DNA from: Thermoleophilum album
GTDB lineage: Bacteria; Actinomycetota; Thermoleophilia; Solirubrobacterales; Thermoleophilaceae
Reading direction: 5' to 3'
Length of the DNA: 64,000 nt
NCBI RefSeq assembly: GCF_028867705.1
Contig: NZ_CP066171.1
Span: 124,001-188,000, forward strand
Shown: positions 26,819-36,796 of the stretch, piece by piece
How positions within the stretch are numbered: position 1 is the stretch's first letter
Layout of the letters: each line of letters begins with the position of its first letter
Notes under the pieces: model-generated
Databases searched by the model: none
Seen by the model: only the letters and a program-made list of their open reading frames with translations
What the model was told of the DNA's origin: nothing
Translations under genes and position numbers: made by a program

Positions 26819-27691
26819 TCAACCCATCTTTCCGGTCACGTATGCCTCGGTGCGCGGATCGGCAGGGTTGGTGAAGATCCGCTCGGTCGGCCCGTACTCG
26901 ATCAGCTCGCCGGCCCGCTCGCCCTTGTCGTCGCTCTCGACGGTCAGGAAGGCGGTCATGTCCGACACTCGCGCCGCCTGCTGCATGTTGTGCGTGACGA
27001 TCACGATCGAGTAGCGCTCTTTCAGCTCGACCATCAGGTCCTCGATGCGCGCGGTCGAGATCGGGTCGAGCGCCGAACAGGGCTCGTCCATCAGGATCAC
27101 CTCGGGTTCGACAGCCAGGCAGCGAGCGATGCAAAGACGCTGCTGCTGGCCGCCCGACAGTCCGTAAGCGTTGTCCTTGAGCCGGTCCTTCACCTCGTCC
27201 CACAACGCCGCACGGCGCAGGGCGCGTTCGACGATCTCGTCGAGGTTGCCCTTCATCCCCGTGACGCGCGGACCGTAGGCGACGTTGTCGTAGATCGACT
27301 TCGGGAACGGGTTGGGCTTCTGGAAGACCATCCCGATCAGCTTGCGCAGCTCGACCGGGTCGACGTTCGGGTCGTAGATGTCTTGGCCGTGGTAGCGGAC
27401 CTTGCCCTCGACCACTGCGCCGGGAATCAGGTCGTTCATGCGGTTGAGGCAGCGCAAGAGCGTGCTCTTGCCGCACCCCGACGGCCCGATCAGCGCCGTG
27501 ATCAGGTTGCGACCGATGTCGAAGGTGACGTTGCGAACCGCAGGCTTGCCCGCGTAGCGGACCGTGACGTTCTCGATCTCGACGACCGGCTCGACACGCT
27601 CGGGTGCGGGTTGGTCGCGGCGCACTACGTCGGCGTCGATGTGCACCAACGTGCGCTCGCCAGCTCGTGGCCGGGCGGACGTTCCCTGCAT
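26819..27691 (-). CDS. pstB: Phosphate ABC transporter ATP-binding protein PstB
   Basis: This is the ATPase of the high-affinity phosphate importer. Walker A is GPSGCGKST, the Q-loop is [15 protein letters not shown] (typical of PstB), the signature is LSGGQQQRL and Walker B is [14 protein letters not shown] chose ATG 27691 (290 residues) because AGGGGGA lies just upstream. A GTG at 27760 would add 23 residues not seen in the family. The region before the nucleotide-binding domain is still about 35 residues longer than usual. Confidence 0.95.
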   Translation of the reverse strand: MQGTSARPRAGERTLVHIDADVVRRDQPAPERVEPVVEIENVTVRYAGKPAVRNVTFDIGRNLITALIGPSGCGKSTLLRCLNRMNDLIPGAVVEGKVRYHGQDIYDPNVDPVELRKLIGMVFQKPNPFPKSIYDNVAYGPRVTGMKGNLDEIVERALRRAALWDEVKDRLKDNAYGLSGGQQQRLCIARCLAVEPEVILMDEPCSALDPISTARIEDLMVELKERYSIVIVTHNMQQAARVSDMTAFLTVESDDKGERAGELIEYGPTERIFTNPADPRTEAYVTGKMG

Positions 27692-27794
27692 CGGTTCCCC
27701 CTGTTCTCCGTGCGCTGTCAAGTCCGTGCTCGAAGTTTCGCTGTTCTCGGCGGCCGCCACGTTTCCGGAAAGTGCACGAGCTCCTACCCGCCGT

Positions 27795-28721
27795 TCACCA
27801 ACGCTGACGACTGCGATCGCGGATCCAGATCGCGGCCGCGTTCATCAGCAGCAGCAGAGCTAGCAGGACGACGATCGCTGCCGCCGCAAGCGTGCGGAAC
27901 TCCTCCTGCGGGCGAGAGATCCAAGCGAAGATCTGGATCGGTAGTGCCGTGAACGCGCTCAGCGGCCCGTCGGGGTTGAACTGGACGAAGGTGAGCGCCC
28001 CCAGCATCGTGAGCGGTGCCGCCTCGCCGATCGCCCGCGACAGCGCGAGGATCGAGCCGGTCGCGATCCCCGGCACCGCCGCCGGCAGGACCTGGCGGCG
28101 GACCGTCTGCCACTTGGTGGCACCGAGCGCCAACGACGCCTGGCGGATCGAGTCCGGTACCGCCCTGATCGCTTCGCGCCCGGCGATCGTGACGATCGGC
28201 AGCACCAAAAGCGACAGCGTCAGTGCCGCGGCCAGAACCGTCGGCCCGAGTCCGAGCGGACCGCGCGCAAAGAAGGCGAGACCGAGGATGCCGTAGACGA
28301 TCGACGGCACCGCCGCCAGGTTCTGGATGTTCAGCTCGATCAGACGGTTCCACCAGCGCGAGCGATCGGCGTACTCCTCGAGATAGATCGCCGCGCCGAT
28401 ACCCACCGGCACGACCGTGAGCGCGACGATCGAGATGATCCAGATCGTCCCGAAGATCGCCGACTGTGCACCGGCAAGGGAAGGTGTGCTCGAGGGAAAG
28501 TTTTCGATGAGGCGCAGGTCGAGGCGCGGTGCCCCGCGCACGATCATCGTCACGAGCAGCGTCGCGAGGCTGACGATCCCGATCGCCAGACTCACGAACA
28601 AAAGCGCAGCGAAGGCCCGCTCGCGCCAGCGCAGGCGACGCGACCGGCCGGCGAAAAGGCGCGCGGCGACGGCGTCGCGGACCGCGTCCGCTTCGGCGCT
28701 CGTCACTCCCACGGAGCTCAC
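27795..28721 (-). CDS. pstA: Phosphate ABC transporter permease PstA
   Basis: This 308-residue permease has six predicted membrane helices. It carries the family features [20 protein letters not shown] split around the second cytoplasmic loop, [15 protein letters not shown] and the ABC-coupling loop [24 protein letters not shown]. It overlaps the upstream pstC stop by 4 nt. Confidence 0.95.
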   Translation of the reverse strand: MSSVGVTSAEADAVRDAVAARLFAGRSRRLRWRERAFAALLFVSLAIGIVSLATLLVTMIVRGAPRLDLRLIENFPSSTPSLAGAQSAIFGTIWIISIVALTVVPVGIGAAIYLEEYADRSRWWNRLIELNIQNLAAVPSIVYGILGLAFFARGPLGLGPTVLAAALTLSLLVLPIVTIAGREAIRAVPDSIRQASLALGATKWQTVRRQVLPAAVPGIATGSILALSRAIGEAAPLTMLGALTFVQFNPDGPLSAFTALPIQIFAWISRPQEEFRTLAAAAIVVLLALLLLMNAAAIWIRDRSRQRW

Positions 28722-29605
28722 TCGTAAGCCTCCCGGAACCGGCGCACCAGTCGCGCGCTGGCGAGGTTCATGAAGAAGGTCATAACGAAGAGCGTCGCCC
28801 CGACAGCAAAGATCGTCTTGTAGCCAATGCTGCCGGTGGGGAGGTCGCCGATGCCCGCCGACGCGATGAAGGCGGTCATCGTCTGCATCGGCTCTGTCGG
28901 ATCGAGCGTAAGGTTCGGCTGGTTGCCGGCGGCGATCAGCACGATCATCGTCTCGCCCACCGCTCGCGAGATGCCGAGCACGAAGCTGGCGACGATTCCC
29001 GACAACGCTGCCGGAACGACGACGCGCATCGATACCTGCATCCTCGTCGCGCCGAGCGCGTACGCCCCCTCACGGAGGCCGCGGGGAACGGCCGACATGG
29101 CGTCTTCCGAGATCGACGCCACCGTCGGCAGGATCATCACGCCCATCACGAGACCAGCGGCAAGGGCGTTGAAGGTCGACGGCGGGTCGCCCGGCAGGAA
29201 CCAGATGTCGCGCAGAAGCGGAGTGACGAACACCAACGCGAAGAAGCCGTAAACAACGGTGGGAATGCCGGCCAGCACCTCGAGCACCGGCTTGAGCACA
29301 CGGCGCGCCCGGTCGGGTGCGTACTCGCTGAGGTAGATAGCCGCGCCGAGCCCGAACGGGATACACACGACGAGCGCCCAAAAGGTCGTCACGAGCGTCG
29401 CCACGACGAGTGGCAGGACGCCGAAGTGGGCGTCGGCGAAGAGCGGCGACCAGTTCGTCCCGGTAAGGAAGTCGAAGAGGTCGACCGTGCGGAAGAACTC
29501 GATCGCCGGGATCGCCAGCGCCACCACGATCCCGACAGTGGTGGCGACAGACAGCGCGCCGCAAACGAACAGGAGCGCAACGACGAAGCGCTCGCCCCAA
29601 CGCAC
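28718..29605 (-). CDS. pstC: Phosphate ABC transporter permease PstC
   Basis: This permease partner of PstA has six membrane helices, [20 protein letters not shown] and the coupling loop [26 protein letters not shown] 29605 gives 295 residues. An in-frame CTG at 29677 is the only codon placed correctly (7 nt) behind a GGGAGG site after the pstS stop, and would give 319 residues. No in-frame ATG, GTG or TTG lies between them, so initiation may be non-canonical. Confidence 0.9.
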   Translation of the reverse strand: MRWGERFVVALLFVCGALSVATTVGIVVALAIPAIEFFRTVDLFDFLTGTNWSPLFADAHFGVLPLVVATLVTTFWALVVCIPFGLGAAIYLSEYAPDRARRVLKPVLEVLAGIPTVVYGFFALVFVTPLLRDIWFLPGDPPSTFNALAAGLVMGVMILPTVASISEDAMSAVPRGLREGAYALGATRMQVSMRVVVPAALSGIVASFVLGISRAVGETMIVLIAAGNQPNLTLDPTEPMQTMTAFIASAGIGDLPTGSIGYKTIFAVGATLFVMTFFMNLASARLVRRFREAYE

Positions 29606-29714
29606 GCGGCGGGTCCCGAGGCGCCCCGTCGGGCGCCCCGGAACTCCTGCCGCTCCGCTTGTGGGCAGAGCGCTCAGCGATCGACCTCCCTGTCGTGAGT
29701 AGCGCTCACACCGT

Positions 29715-30659
29715 TCAGCCCGCGAGCCTGTCGACCTCCTGACGCGCCTTGCGCTGCTGCGTGTCGGTGAGGTCGATGAACAGCGCTCGCTTTGTGAGCT
29801 CCTCTTCGTTGTCGATGTAGAAGCGCACGAACTCCTGAACCTCACGGCGCTGGAGCGCTTTGCGGCTCGGGTAGATAAAGAGCGGACGGGCAAGCGGCTT
29901 GTACGTACCGTTCTGAACGGTCTCCCTGCTCGGGGTCACGCACCCGTCGCCGCCATCTACCTGAACGAGCTTGAGCTTGTCTTGGTTCTGCTCGTAGTAG
30001 GAGAGCCCGAAATAGGCGAGAGCGTTGGGATTGCCGGAAACGCCCTGGACGAGGACGTTGTCATCCTCGCTGGCGTTGTAGTCGCTGCGGCTGCGGCCTT
30101 CTTCACCGTTGATCGCTTTGGTGAAGAAGTCAAAGGTGCCGCTGTCGGTCCCGGGCCCGTAGAGCTCGAGCGGACGGTTGGGGAAGCTCGAGCGGACCTG
30201 CTTCCAGTTCTTGACCTTCGAGCCCTGGTCCCAGATCTTGCGCAGCTCGGCAACCGTCAGGCACTTGACGAAGTCGTTGTCCTTGCTGACAACGACCGAC
30301 AGGCCGTCGTTGGCGACTTGGATTTCGGCCCACTCGACCCCGTTCTTGCGGCAGAGGGCCTTTTCGTCGTCTTCGATTTGGCGCGAGGCGTCGGCGATGT
30401 CGATCTCGCCGCGGCAGAACTTCTCGAAGCCGCCGCCGGTTCCGGAGGTGCCGACGGTCACGCGCACGCCAGGATTCTCTTTCTGGAATTCGTCGGCAGC
30501 CGCTTCGCTAAGCGGCGCGACGGTGCTCGAGCCGTCGATGCGGATCGATCCGCTGAGGCCGCTCCCGTTTCCGTTCGAACCGCCGTTGCCGCCGCAGGCG
30601 GCAAGGGTCGCCGCGAGCGCGGCCGCTAGCGGCACTATCAGCAGACGGGTATTTGGCAC
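29715..30659 (-). CDS. pstS: Phosphate-binding lipoprotein PstS
   Basis: This 314-residue exported phosphate-binding protein has a signal peptide ending in the lipobox LAAC (Cys at about residue 22) and a Gly/Asn-rich linker. It has the phosphate-site motifs [37 protein letters not shown] and a TDSGTFDFF loop. The start is GTG 30659 behind AAGGAG. It is the first gene of pstSCAB-phoU and lies downstream of the Pho-box-like repeats. Confidence 0.95.
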   Translation of the reverse strand: MPNTRLLIVPLAAALAATLAACGGNGGSNGNGSGLSGSIRIDGSSTVAPLSEAAADEFQKENPGVRVTVGTSGTGGGFEKFCRGEIDIADASRQIEDDEKALCRKNGVEWAEIQVANDGLSVVVSKDNDFVKCLTVAELRKIWDQGSKVKNWKQVRSSFPNRPLELYGPGTDSGTFDFFTKAINGEEGRSRSDYNASEDDNVLVQGVSGNPNALAYFGLSYYEQNQDKLKLVQVDGGDGCVTPSRETVQNGTYKPLARPLFIYPSRKALQRREVQEFVRFYIDNEEELTKRALFIDLTDTQQRKARQEVDRLAG

Positions 30660-30766
30660 TTGTCTTCTCCTTTTTCCTCTCTCCGTGTTCCGACCGGTTG
30701 AGCGTTGGTCGGACGGCGAGGTTCCCAGCGCGCGAACGGAAGCCTGTTATCGACTTGTGGCGTGGT

Positions 30767-30784
30767 TGTAAACGAGATGTAAAC
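30767..30784. promoter_or_regulatory. Pho-box-like direct repeat TGTAAAC x2 with 11-nt period
   Basis: TGTAAAC occurs at 30767-30773 and 30778-30784, an 11-nt period. A weaker TGTGGCG is in phase at 30756. Direct repeats of 11 nt are the standard arrangement for PhoB/PhoP dimers. The site lies between divergent pstS and the response-regulator gene, 108 bp and 51 bp from their starts. Confidence 0.6.
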
Positions 30785-30834
30785 AGGGCGGCGGGCGCCC
30801 ACGCGGCCTTCGCGCCTCGGGTACAGTCGCGGCA

Positions 30835-31674
30835 ATGGCCGTAACGCTGGCCGTTCTCGATACCGACAGCGGTTTCGTTCACGTCTTGCTCAAGCGTGCC
30901 GAGGCGCTCGGCTGGCGCAGTCGTCGCTTCGAGGCGCCGCCGCGGCTCGACGAGTTCAGCGCCGGGCGCGTCAACGCCTTGGTCGTGGACATCGCGATGT
31001 TCGGCCCCGCCGGTTGGGACTGGCTCGAGCGCGTGGCGCAAGAGCTGCCGGGAATGGCGGTGCTGGTGTGTACCGGTCGCTCGACGGTCGCGCAGCGCGT
31101 GCGCGGGCTGCGCCTTGGCGCCGACGACTGGATCACCAAGCCCTGCCACCCCGAGGAGGTTGTCGCGCGCGTCGAGGCGGCGCTTCGCGCCCGCATGCGC
31201 GTAGTCGGCCGGCGCGAGATCGAGCCGCTTCGGGCGGGCGAGCTCGAGATTCGGCCCGAGCAGTACCAGGCGTTCGTCGCCGGTCGCAGCGCGGACCTCA
31301 CGCGACGCGAGTACGAGCTGCTCGAGGTGCTCGCCAAGGCCCAAGGGCGGGTGCTGCAGAGGGAGGAGATCTACCGGGCGGTGTGGGGTTACACGATGGC
31401 GCACGGCGACCGCTCGGTCGACGTCTTCGTGCGCAAACTGCGCAAGAAGCTCGAGGCGGTCTCGCCCGAGTTCGAGTACATCCATACTCACTTCGGGATC
31501 GGCTATCGGTTCGATCCACGACCGCGCAGCATCGCGGGCGCGCCGCCGACGCAGACTTCGTCTTTCGACGCGACCGCGCTGCCGACGCAAGAGGAGCCGG
31601 GTTCAGTCGACCCCGCTGGCGGGAGCGAGGTTCCGGGGCGTCCGGCGCGGCGCCTCCGCGCAGTTAGCGCCTGA
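30835..31674 (+). CDS. OmpR/PhoB-type response regulator
   Basis: This 279-residue regulator has a receiver domain (phospho-acceptor likely the Asp in VVDIAMFGP, conserved Thr/Lys in VCTGRS and ITKPCHPEE) and a winged-helix output domain with LTRREYELLEVLAKAQGRVL and VDVFVRKLRKKLE. The receiver lacks the usual acidic pair near its start (LAVLDTDSG only), so phosphorylation may be atypical. A 45-residue Pro/Ser tail follows. Position divergent from pstS suggests it is the phosphate regulator; no sensor kinase is adjacent. Confidence 0.85.
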   Translation: MAVTLAVLDTDSGFVHVLLKRAEALGWRSRRFEAPPRLDEFSAGRVNALVVDIAMFGPAGWDWLERVAQELPGMAVLVCTGRSTVAQRVRGLRLGADDWITKPCHPEEVVARVEAALRARMRVVGRREIEPLRAGELEIRPEQYQAFVAGRSADLTRREYELLEVLAKAQGRVLQREEIYRAVWGYTMAHGDRSVDVFVRKLRKKLEAVSPEFEYIHTHFGIGYRFDPRPRSIAGAPPTQTSSFDATALPTQEEPGSVDPAGGSEVPGRPARRLRAVSA

Positions 31675-31728
31675 ACGTGTTCTGTAACACCGCTACTTAG
31701 CCTTTGCGGTGTCTGGAATACTTGCCCC

Positions 31729-32334
31729 GTGCTCGGGGCAAGAGCAGCTCGCCGTGCCGCGCCGATGACGATCGGCTTGATGGCGGCGGCTCTGCTCGTG
31801 CTGCACGAGCTGCGCTACGCCGCGGCGGCGCTGCTCGGCGCGACTCCGCCCGGTCTCGACGGCGCGCACCACTATCTGTCGGTAGCGGAGCTGGCGAGCG
31901 GAATCGTCGCCGTGCTCTGCAGCACCGCTGCGCTGCTCGTGCGAAGCGCCCCACGATCCGGCGCCCGCGGTTTAAGCGTGCTCGAGGCGACAGCGCTGCT
32001 CCTCGCCGCCCACTTCGCCCAGGAAGCGATCGAGGCGCTGGTGGCGGGAAACTCGCTTTCAGCGGTGTTCTTAGGCGGCGAAGCGCTCGCCGTGCCGCCT
32101 GCGGCGTTTCTCCTCGGCCTGTTCGTAGTCCTGGTGTGCGGCGGCCACTCCGAGGTGGTCGACGAGATCGAGCGCATCGTCGAGCGTGTCCGCGAGGCCT
32201 TGTGTACTCGCGCTCTCGCACCGGCGCTCGGTGTCCTCGCCGCGAGCGATCGGCAGGACAACGTCCGCCCGCTTTCGCCGCTCGCCCTGAACCGCGGCTT
32301 GCGCGCGCCCCCACGTTCTCTCGCGCGCTCCTGA
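31729..32334 (+). CDS. Membrane protein of unknown function
   Basis: This 201-residue protein from GTG 31729 (ATG 31765 is an alternative) has four hydrophobic segments and a His-containing motif pattern: VLHELRYA, GAHHYLSVAE, AAHFAQEAIE. It ends in a charged cytoplasmic tail. It precedes a membrane-anchored cupredoxin and a large membrane protein and could belong with them. No family was recognised. Confidence 0.6.
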   Translation: MLGARAARRAAPMTIGLMAAALLVLHELRYAAAALLGATPPGLDGAHHYLSVAELASGIVAVLCSTAALLVRSAPRSGARGLSVLEATALLLAAHFAQEAIEALVAGNSLSAVFLGGEALAVPPAAFLLGLFVVLVCGGHSEVVDEIERIVERVREALCTRALAPALGVLAASDRQDNVRPLSPLALNRGLRAPPRSLARS

Positions 32335-32431
32335 GCGCGCGACGCGCGAGCAGGTTCTAGGACAACCGTTTGCGGCGAGTCGGCGGGGTGGCGCCGGCTG
32401 GTCGCCGATCGATCAGGAGGTTCGAACGCAC

Positions 32432-32905
32432 ATGAACGTCAAAGGGCGGATCGCAGTCGTGGTAGCAGCAGCGGTGGTAGCGGTCGGTGGTTATGTCGCG
32501 CTGCGACCGAAAGACGACGACAACGGCGGTTCGAATCCGTCCGCTCGGGCTGTTGCAACCCACACGAGCATGGGGACTGGGGAAAACACGCGAGCCTCGA
32601 CCGGAACCGCAGCCGTGCGTCCCCAGACCGCGCTCCAAGCGAAGCGGTTCGCGCTCACGCTGCGTGGTGGCGAGCTTGTGTCAGGGCCGCGTCGCATTGA
32701 CGTGTCGAAGGGCGATCGCGTGGTGATCACTGTCACCAGCGACCGGCCCGCGAAGCTCCACTTGCACGGCTACGACATCGAGCGCGACGCTGCGCCGGGG
32801 CGGCCAGCACGCTTCACGTTCGAAGCTGCCATCGAGGGCTCGTTCGAGATCGAATCGCACACCACCGGCGAGCACGTCGCCCGCGTCGAGGTGCGGCCGC
32901 AATGA
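32432..32905 (+). CDS. Membrane-anchored cupredoxin-like protein
   Basis: This 157-residue protein has one N-terminal transmembrane helix, then a Ser/Thr-rich linker to about residue 70, then a beta-sandwich domain: ISVSKGDRVVI-type strand, KLHLHGYDIERDAAPG and FEIESHTTGEHVARVEV. His residues could bind copper, but the Cys and Met of a type 1 site are absent. It overlaps the next gene by 4 nt, so the two products probably act together at the outer face of the membrane. Confidence 0.75.
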   Translation: MNVKGRIAVVVAAAVVAVGGYVALRPKDDDNGGSNPSARAVATHTSMGTGENTRASTGTAAVRPQTALQAKRFALTLRGGELVSGPRRIDVSKGDRVVITVTSDRPAKLHLHGYDIERDAAPGRPARFTFEAAIEGSFEIESHTTGEHVARVEVRPQ

Positions 32906-34347
32906 GGCGGGGCGGATCCCCCCTCGCCGCGGCGGCCGCGCTCGCCGCGGGGGTGGTTGCGGTCGGGGCGCTTTTCCCTGACAGTGTCGCCGCGCACGGC
33001 ATCGCCGTGCGTGGCGACCTGCCGCTACCGCCCTGGCTTTTCGCCTGGGCAGCGAGCCTCGTGCTCGTCGTTTCGTTCGTCGGGCTTGGCACGCTGTGGT
33101 CGCAGCCGCGGCTCGAGTACCACACCCCCAGCCGCGAGCTGCCCAGACCGCTCGCGCGCGGCCTGACATCGCCGCTGCTCGAAGCCCTCCTAGGGGCGGC
33201 CAGCGTCGCGCTGCTCGGCCTGACCATCTACGCCGGCTTCGCCGGCAGCCAGGTACCGACCGAGAACGTCGGGCCGACGCTCGTCTTCGTCCTGTTCTGG
33301 GTCGGCATTCCCTTCGTCTCGCTCCTTCTCGGCGACGTGTACCGCGTGCTCAGCCCGTGGCGTGCGATCGGGCGCGCTGCGGGCACCGTGCTGCGGCGTC
33401 TCGGTGCACGGCCCCTCGTCGCGACCTACCCCTCGCGACTCGGTTTGTGGCCGGCGCTGGTCGGCTTTATCGCCTTCGTCACGCTCGAGCTGGTGGTAGC
33501 CGAGGGGGCGCAGCCGCGGACGCTCGCCCTCGCCACGATCGTCTACACGCTGTGGGCGTGCATCGGGATGTCGCTCTTCGGGGTCGAGACGTGGAGCCGC
33601 AACTGCGACGCCTTCGGCGTTTACTTCGGCTTGTTCGCGCGCCTCTCACCTTGGGAGCGTCGTGGCCGACGCGTCTTTTTGCGACCGCCGCTCGGTGGAC
33701 TTGCGCGGCTCGCGCCGGCACCGGGGCTCGTGCCGTTCGTAGCCACGATGATCGGATCGGTCACCTTCGACGGCGCTGCCGAGTCCGAGCTGTGGGCGTC
33801 GGTCGGGCCTAGCATCGCGCGCACGATCGAGAAGCTCGGCCCGACACCCGCCACGGCCACCCAGATCTCCTCGGCGATCGGGCTCGCGTTCTGTGTGCTG
33901 CTGGTTTGGGCGCTCTACCACCTCGGCATCGCCGGTGTGCGAGCGGCGACGGGCTCGGGACGCGCCGCCGACCTTGCGGCGCGCTTTGCCCCCTCGCTCG
34001 TGCCGATCGCGTTCGCCTACGTCGCCGCGCACTACTTTTCGCTGCTCGCCTTCCAGGGGCAGGCGGTGGGGTATCTCGCATCCGACCCGCTCGGGCGCGG
34101 CAGCGATCTGCTCGGCACCGCCGACTGGCAGGTCGACTACAACGCGATCGGCACCGCGACGCTCTGGTACTTGCAGGTGGGCTTCGTTGTCGCTGGGCAC
34201 GTGGCGGGGCTAGTGCTTGCCCACGACCGCGCGCTCGCGCTCTTCCGCGGCGCGCGCGAGGCGCTGCGCTCGCAGTACTGGATGCTCGCCGTGATGGTCT
34301 TTTTCACGAGCCTCGCGCTGTGGCTACTCTCGCAAGCGAACGCGTGA
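32902..34347 (+). CDS. Large polytopic membrane protein of a cupredoxin operon
   Basis: This 481-residue protein has a signal-like first segment followed by HGIAVRGDLPLPPW and about ten further membrane helices. Conserved-looking loops include GDVYRVLSPWRAIGR, FGVETWSRNCDAFGVYFG and YVAAHYFSLLAFQGQ. Similar proteins accompany small cupredoxin-like genes in other actinobacteria, but I cannot assign an activity. His/Asn/Trp-containing loops would suit metal or quinone handling. A tRNA-Asp follows on the same strand. Confidence 0.65.
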   Translation: MRRGGSPLAAAAALAAGVVAVGALFPDSVAAHGIAVRGDLPLPPWLFAWAASLVLVVSFVGLGTLWSQPRLEYHTPSRELPRPLARGLTSPLLEALLGAASVALLGLTIYAGFAGSQVPTENVGPTLVFVLFWVGIPFVSLLLGDVYRVLSPWRAIGRAAGTVLRRLGARPLVATYPSRLGLWPALVGFIAFVTLELVVAEGAQPRTLALATIVYTLWACIGMSLFGVETWSRNCDAFGVYFGLFARLSPWERRGRRVFLRPPLGGLARLAPAPGLVPFVATMIGSVTFDGAAESELWASVGPSIARTIEKLGPTPATATQISSAIGLAFCVLLVWALYHLGIAGVRAATGSGRAADLAARFAPSLVPIAFAYVAAHYFSLLAFQGQAVGYLASDPLGRGSDLLGTADWQVDYNAIGTATLWYLQVGFVVAGHVAGLVLAHDRALALFRGAREALRSQYWMLAVMVFFTSLALWLLSQANA

Positions 34348-34433
34348 TGGTGCGGACGCGTCGTTGCCATCGCGGCGCGCTCTGCGCCGCGCACCGGAGC
34401 GAGCGCGAGGGCGCTATCCTCGGGCACCGCCGA

Positions 34434-34507
<74 letters not shown>

Positions 34508-34563
34508 TAGCCTTCGCCCCCGCCAGTGAGCGCGAACCTGGTGCAATCCCCGCCGACCGGCAG

Positions 34564-35364
34564 ATGAAGATCGAGGGTGCGCGCATACTCCTCACTGGTG
34601 CCACTGGCGGAATCGGCGGTGCCATCGCGAAGGCGCTGGCCGAGCGCGGGGCGCGCCTGGTCGTAAACGGACGGCGCCGTGACGTGCTCGAGCGGCTGGC
34701 GGCACAGCTTCCCGCCGAGAGTGTCGAGTGCGTCGTCGCCGATCTCGCCGACCCTACGCAGGTGGACGAGCTTGTCGCCGCGGCCGGAGCTGTGGACGTG
34801 CTCGTTGCCAACGCTGCGCTGCCAGCCAGCGGCCCGATCCTCGACTTCACGCCCGAGCAGATCGACCGCGCGCTGGCGGTGAACCTGCGCGCGCCGATCG
34901 CTCTTGCCCGTGCGTTGCTGCCGGCGATGATCGAGCGGGGGAGCGGTCACCTCGTTTTCATGTCGTCGCTGGCCGGAAAGGTCGCTCCGCCGGGATCGGC
35001 GCTCTACTCGGCGACCAAGTTCGGTTTGCGCGGCTTCGCTCTCGCCTTGCGCGAGGACCTCCACGGCACAGGGGTGGGAGTGACCGCGATCTTCCCAGGT
35101 TTCGTGCGCGAGGCCGGGATGTTCGCCGAGACGGGTGTGCGCCTGCCGCGGGGGGTCGGCACCAGCACACCCGAGCAGGTCGCGCGCGCCGTGGTGGCTG
35201 GGATCGAGCGCGGCAAGGTCGAGATCGATGTGGCGCCGCTACCGATGCGCGCCGGAGCGCGGATAGCGGCGGTTGCCCCCTCGCTGGTGGCGTCGGTGCA
35301 GCGGCGGCTCGGTTCTCGCGAGATCGCGCAGCGCGTGGCGCGGGCACAAGCCCACAAGCGCTAG
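34564..35364 (+). CDS. Short-chain dehydrogenase/reductase
   Basis: This 266-residue classical SDR has the cofactor motif LTGATGGIGGAIAKAL, the NAG-equivalent VANAALP and a catalytic Ser in FMSSLAGK. The Tyr-Lys pair is in LYSATKFGLRG. A basic residue after the second strand (NGRRRDVLE) favours NADP(H). The substrate is unknown. The gene is monocistronic between tRNA-Asp and the protease. Confidence 0.88.
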   Translation: MKIEGARILLTGATGGIGGAIAKALAERGARLVVNGRRRDVLERLAAQLPAESVECVVADLADPTQVDELVAAAGAVDVLVANAALPASGPILDFTPEQIDRALAVNLRAPIALARALLPAMIERGSGHLVFMSSLAGKVAPPGSALYSATKFGLRGFALALREDLHGTGVGVTAIFPGFVREAGMFAETGVRLPRGVGTSTPEQVARAVVAGIERGKVEIDVAPLPMRAGARIAAVAPSLVASVQRRLGSREIAQRVARAQAHKR

Positions 35365-35505
35365 CGACCGGGCTCGGCTCCGCGATGAGCTGCCCGGGGG
35401 TGAGCGCCCGCGGTAGCTGGTTCACGCGCGCGTTCGTGGTCGATACGATCGATCGCGCAGGCTCGACCGCTCTGGTGGGGCCGAAGCGACAACGGGGGCA
35501 GGGGT

Positions 35506-36762
35506 ATGACGAAGCGAACACTGCGCGTCGCTATGGCGGCGTGCGCGATCGTGCTGCTAGCCCTTGCTGGCGGGGCGACGCTAACCGGCACCAGCGCGAG
35601 CGCCGGCGCGCGACCGGCCGGTAGTTCCACGCCGTCGGCCGCCAAGGCGCAAGCGAGCGAGAAGCGCGGCACGAGCGACCGTCGCGCGACGGCGCGAAGC
35701 GCACGCCGGGCACGCCTCGTGCGCAACTGCAGCCGCCTCTTGGCGCGGGCGCGGCGAACGGAGCGCCGCTCCAGCGCGCACAACGTGCGAAGGCACAGCA
35801 CTCGCCGTGCGAGCGCTCGCGTGCGCCGCTGCCGCGCCCTGCTCCGCGCCGAGCGCGCTCGCCGGCAGCGGATCGCTCGCAAGCGAGCCCAAGCCGCGTC
35901 GCGCAACGCGCGTCGTAAGCACGACAACCGGGCCGGCCACCGCACCTGCACGACGCCCGGCAGCGCGAACCGCGGGGCGGGTGGCGAGCAGGGCTCGAAG
36001 CCGGCCGGCGGCGCGCCGCCGAGCGAAGGTGCTCGGGGGGCTGGTGGAGCCCCGGAACGACGCGTGTCGGCGCTCCCCGTTGCACCCGGCTCGTGTCCGG
36101 GCGTGCGCCCGGGAGCCGTCGTGCGCAGCGAGGTCGGCCAGTGCACGCTCGCCTTCCTTTTCCGCGGTAGCGACGGACGCAACTACATGGCCACCGCGGG
36201 CCACTGCATCCTCGGTGACGGGCCTTTCGCAAGCGGCGCCGGCGAACGGACGTGGCGTCCTGGCGGCGGTCCGGCAGCCGAGGGCGGAGACGGGCGGCGC
36301 ATCGGCGAGTTCGCTTACGCGATCCTGCGCGAACCGTACGACTTCGCGCTCATCCGGCTCGATCCCAGTGTCGCGGCCGACCCGGCGCTGTGCCACTTCG
36401 GCGGTCCGACACGCCTCTACACCGAGCGGGCCACGCGCCCGACATTGCTGCACTGGTTCGGGCAGGGTCTGCTCCTCGGGCAGACGATCCCGGCGCGCAG
36501 CGCCGTCGCTCCCACGACGCGCGACCCCGATCACGTCTACGCCGTCGGAGCTGCTCTGCCCGGCGACTCGGGCAGTGGCGTGATCACCGCCGACGGCGCT
36601 GCGGTCGGCGTGCTCGTCACCGTCGGTGTCCACACCGGCGCTATCGGTAGCGACGGTGTCGACGCTGGCACCATCGGCATTACGCGGCTAGCGCCGCAGC
36701 TTGCGCGCGCCGAGCAGGCGCTCGCGATCCGGCTCGCTCTGCGGACGGCGCCCGTGCGCTGA
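35506..36762 (+). CDS. Secreted trypsin-like serine protease with Arg-rich spacer
   Basis: This 418-residue protein has a signal peptide (about residues 1-33), a spacer of about 110 residues very rich in Arg, Ala and Ser (roughly 45-150), a Gly/Pro-rich hinge and a chymotrypsin-fold domain. The catalytic triad is visible: His in MATAGHC, Asp in YDFALIRLD and Ser in LPGDSGSGV. The basic segment could bind the cell wall, nucleic acid or act as a propeptide. It has no co-directional neighbour. Confidence 0.82.
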   Translation: MTKRTLRVAMAACAIVLLALAGGATLTGTSASAGARPAGSSTPSAAKAQASEKRGTSDRRATARSARRARLVRNCSRLLARARRTERRSSAHNVRRHSTRRASARVRRCRALLRAERARRQRIARKRAQAASRNARRKHDNRAGHRTCTTPGSANRGAGGEQGSKPAGGAPPSEGARGAGGAPERRVSALPVAPGSCPGVRPGAVVRSEVGQCTLAFLFRGSDGRNYMATAGHCILGDGPFASGAGERTWRPGGGPAAEGGDGRRIGEFAYAILREPYDFALIRLDPSVAADPALCHFGGPTRLYTERATRPTLLHWFGQGLLLGQTIPARSAVAPTTRDPDHVYAVGAALPGDSGSGVITADGAAVGVLVTVGVHTGAIGSDGVDAGTIGITRLAPQLARAEQALAIRLALRTAPVR

Positions 36763-36796
36763 CGGACGGCGGCGCGGAAATCTGTCCCCGGCGCGC

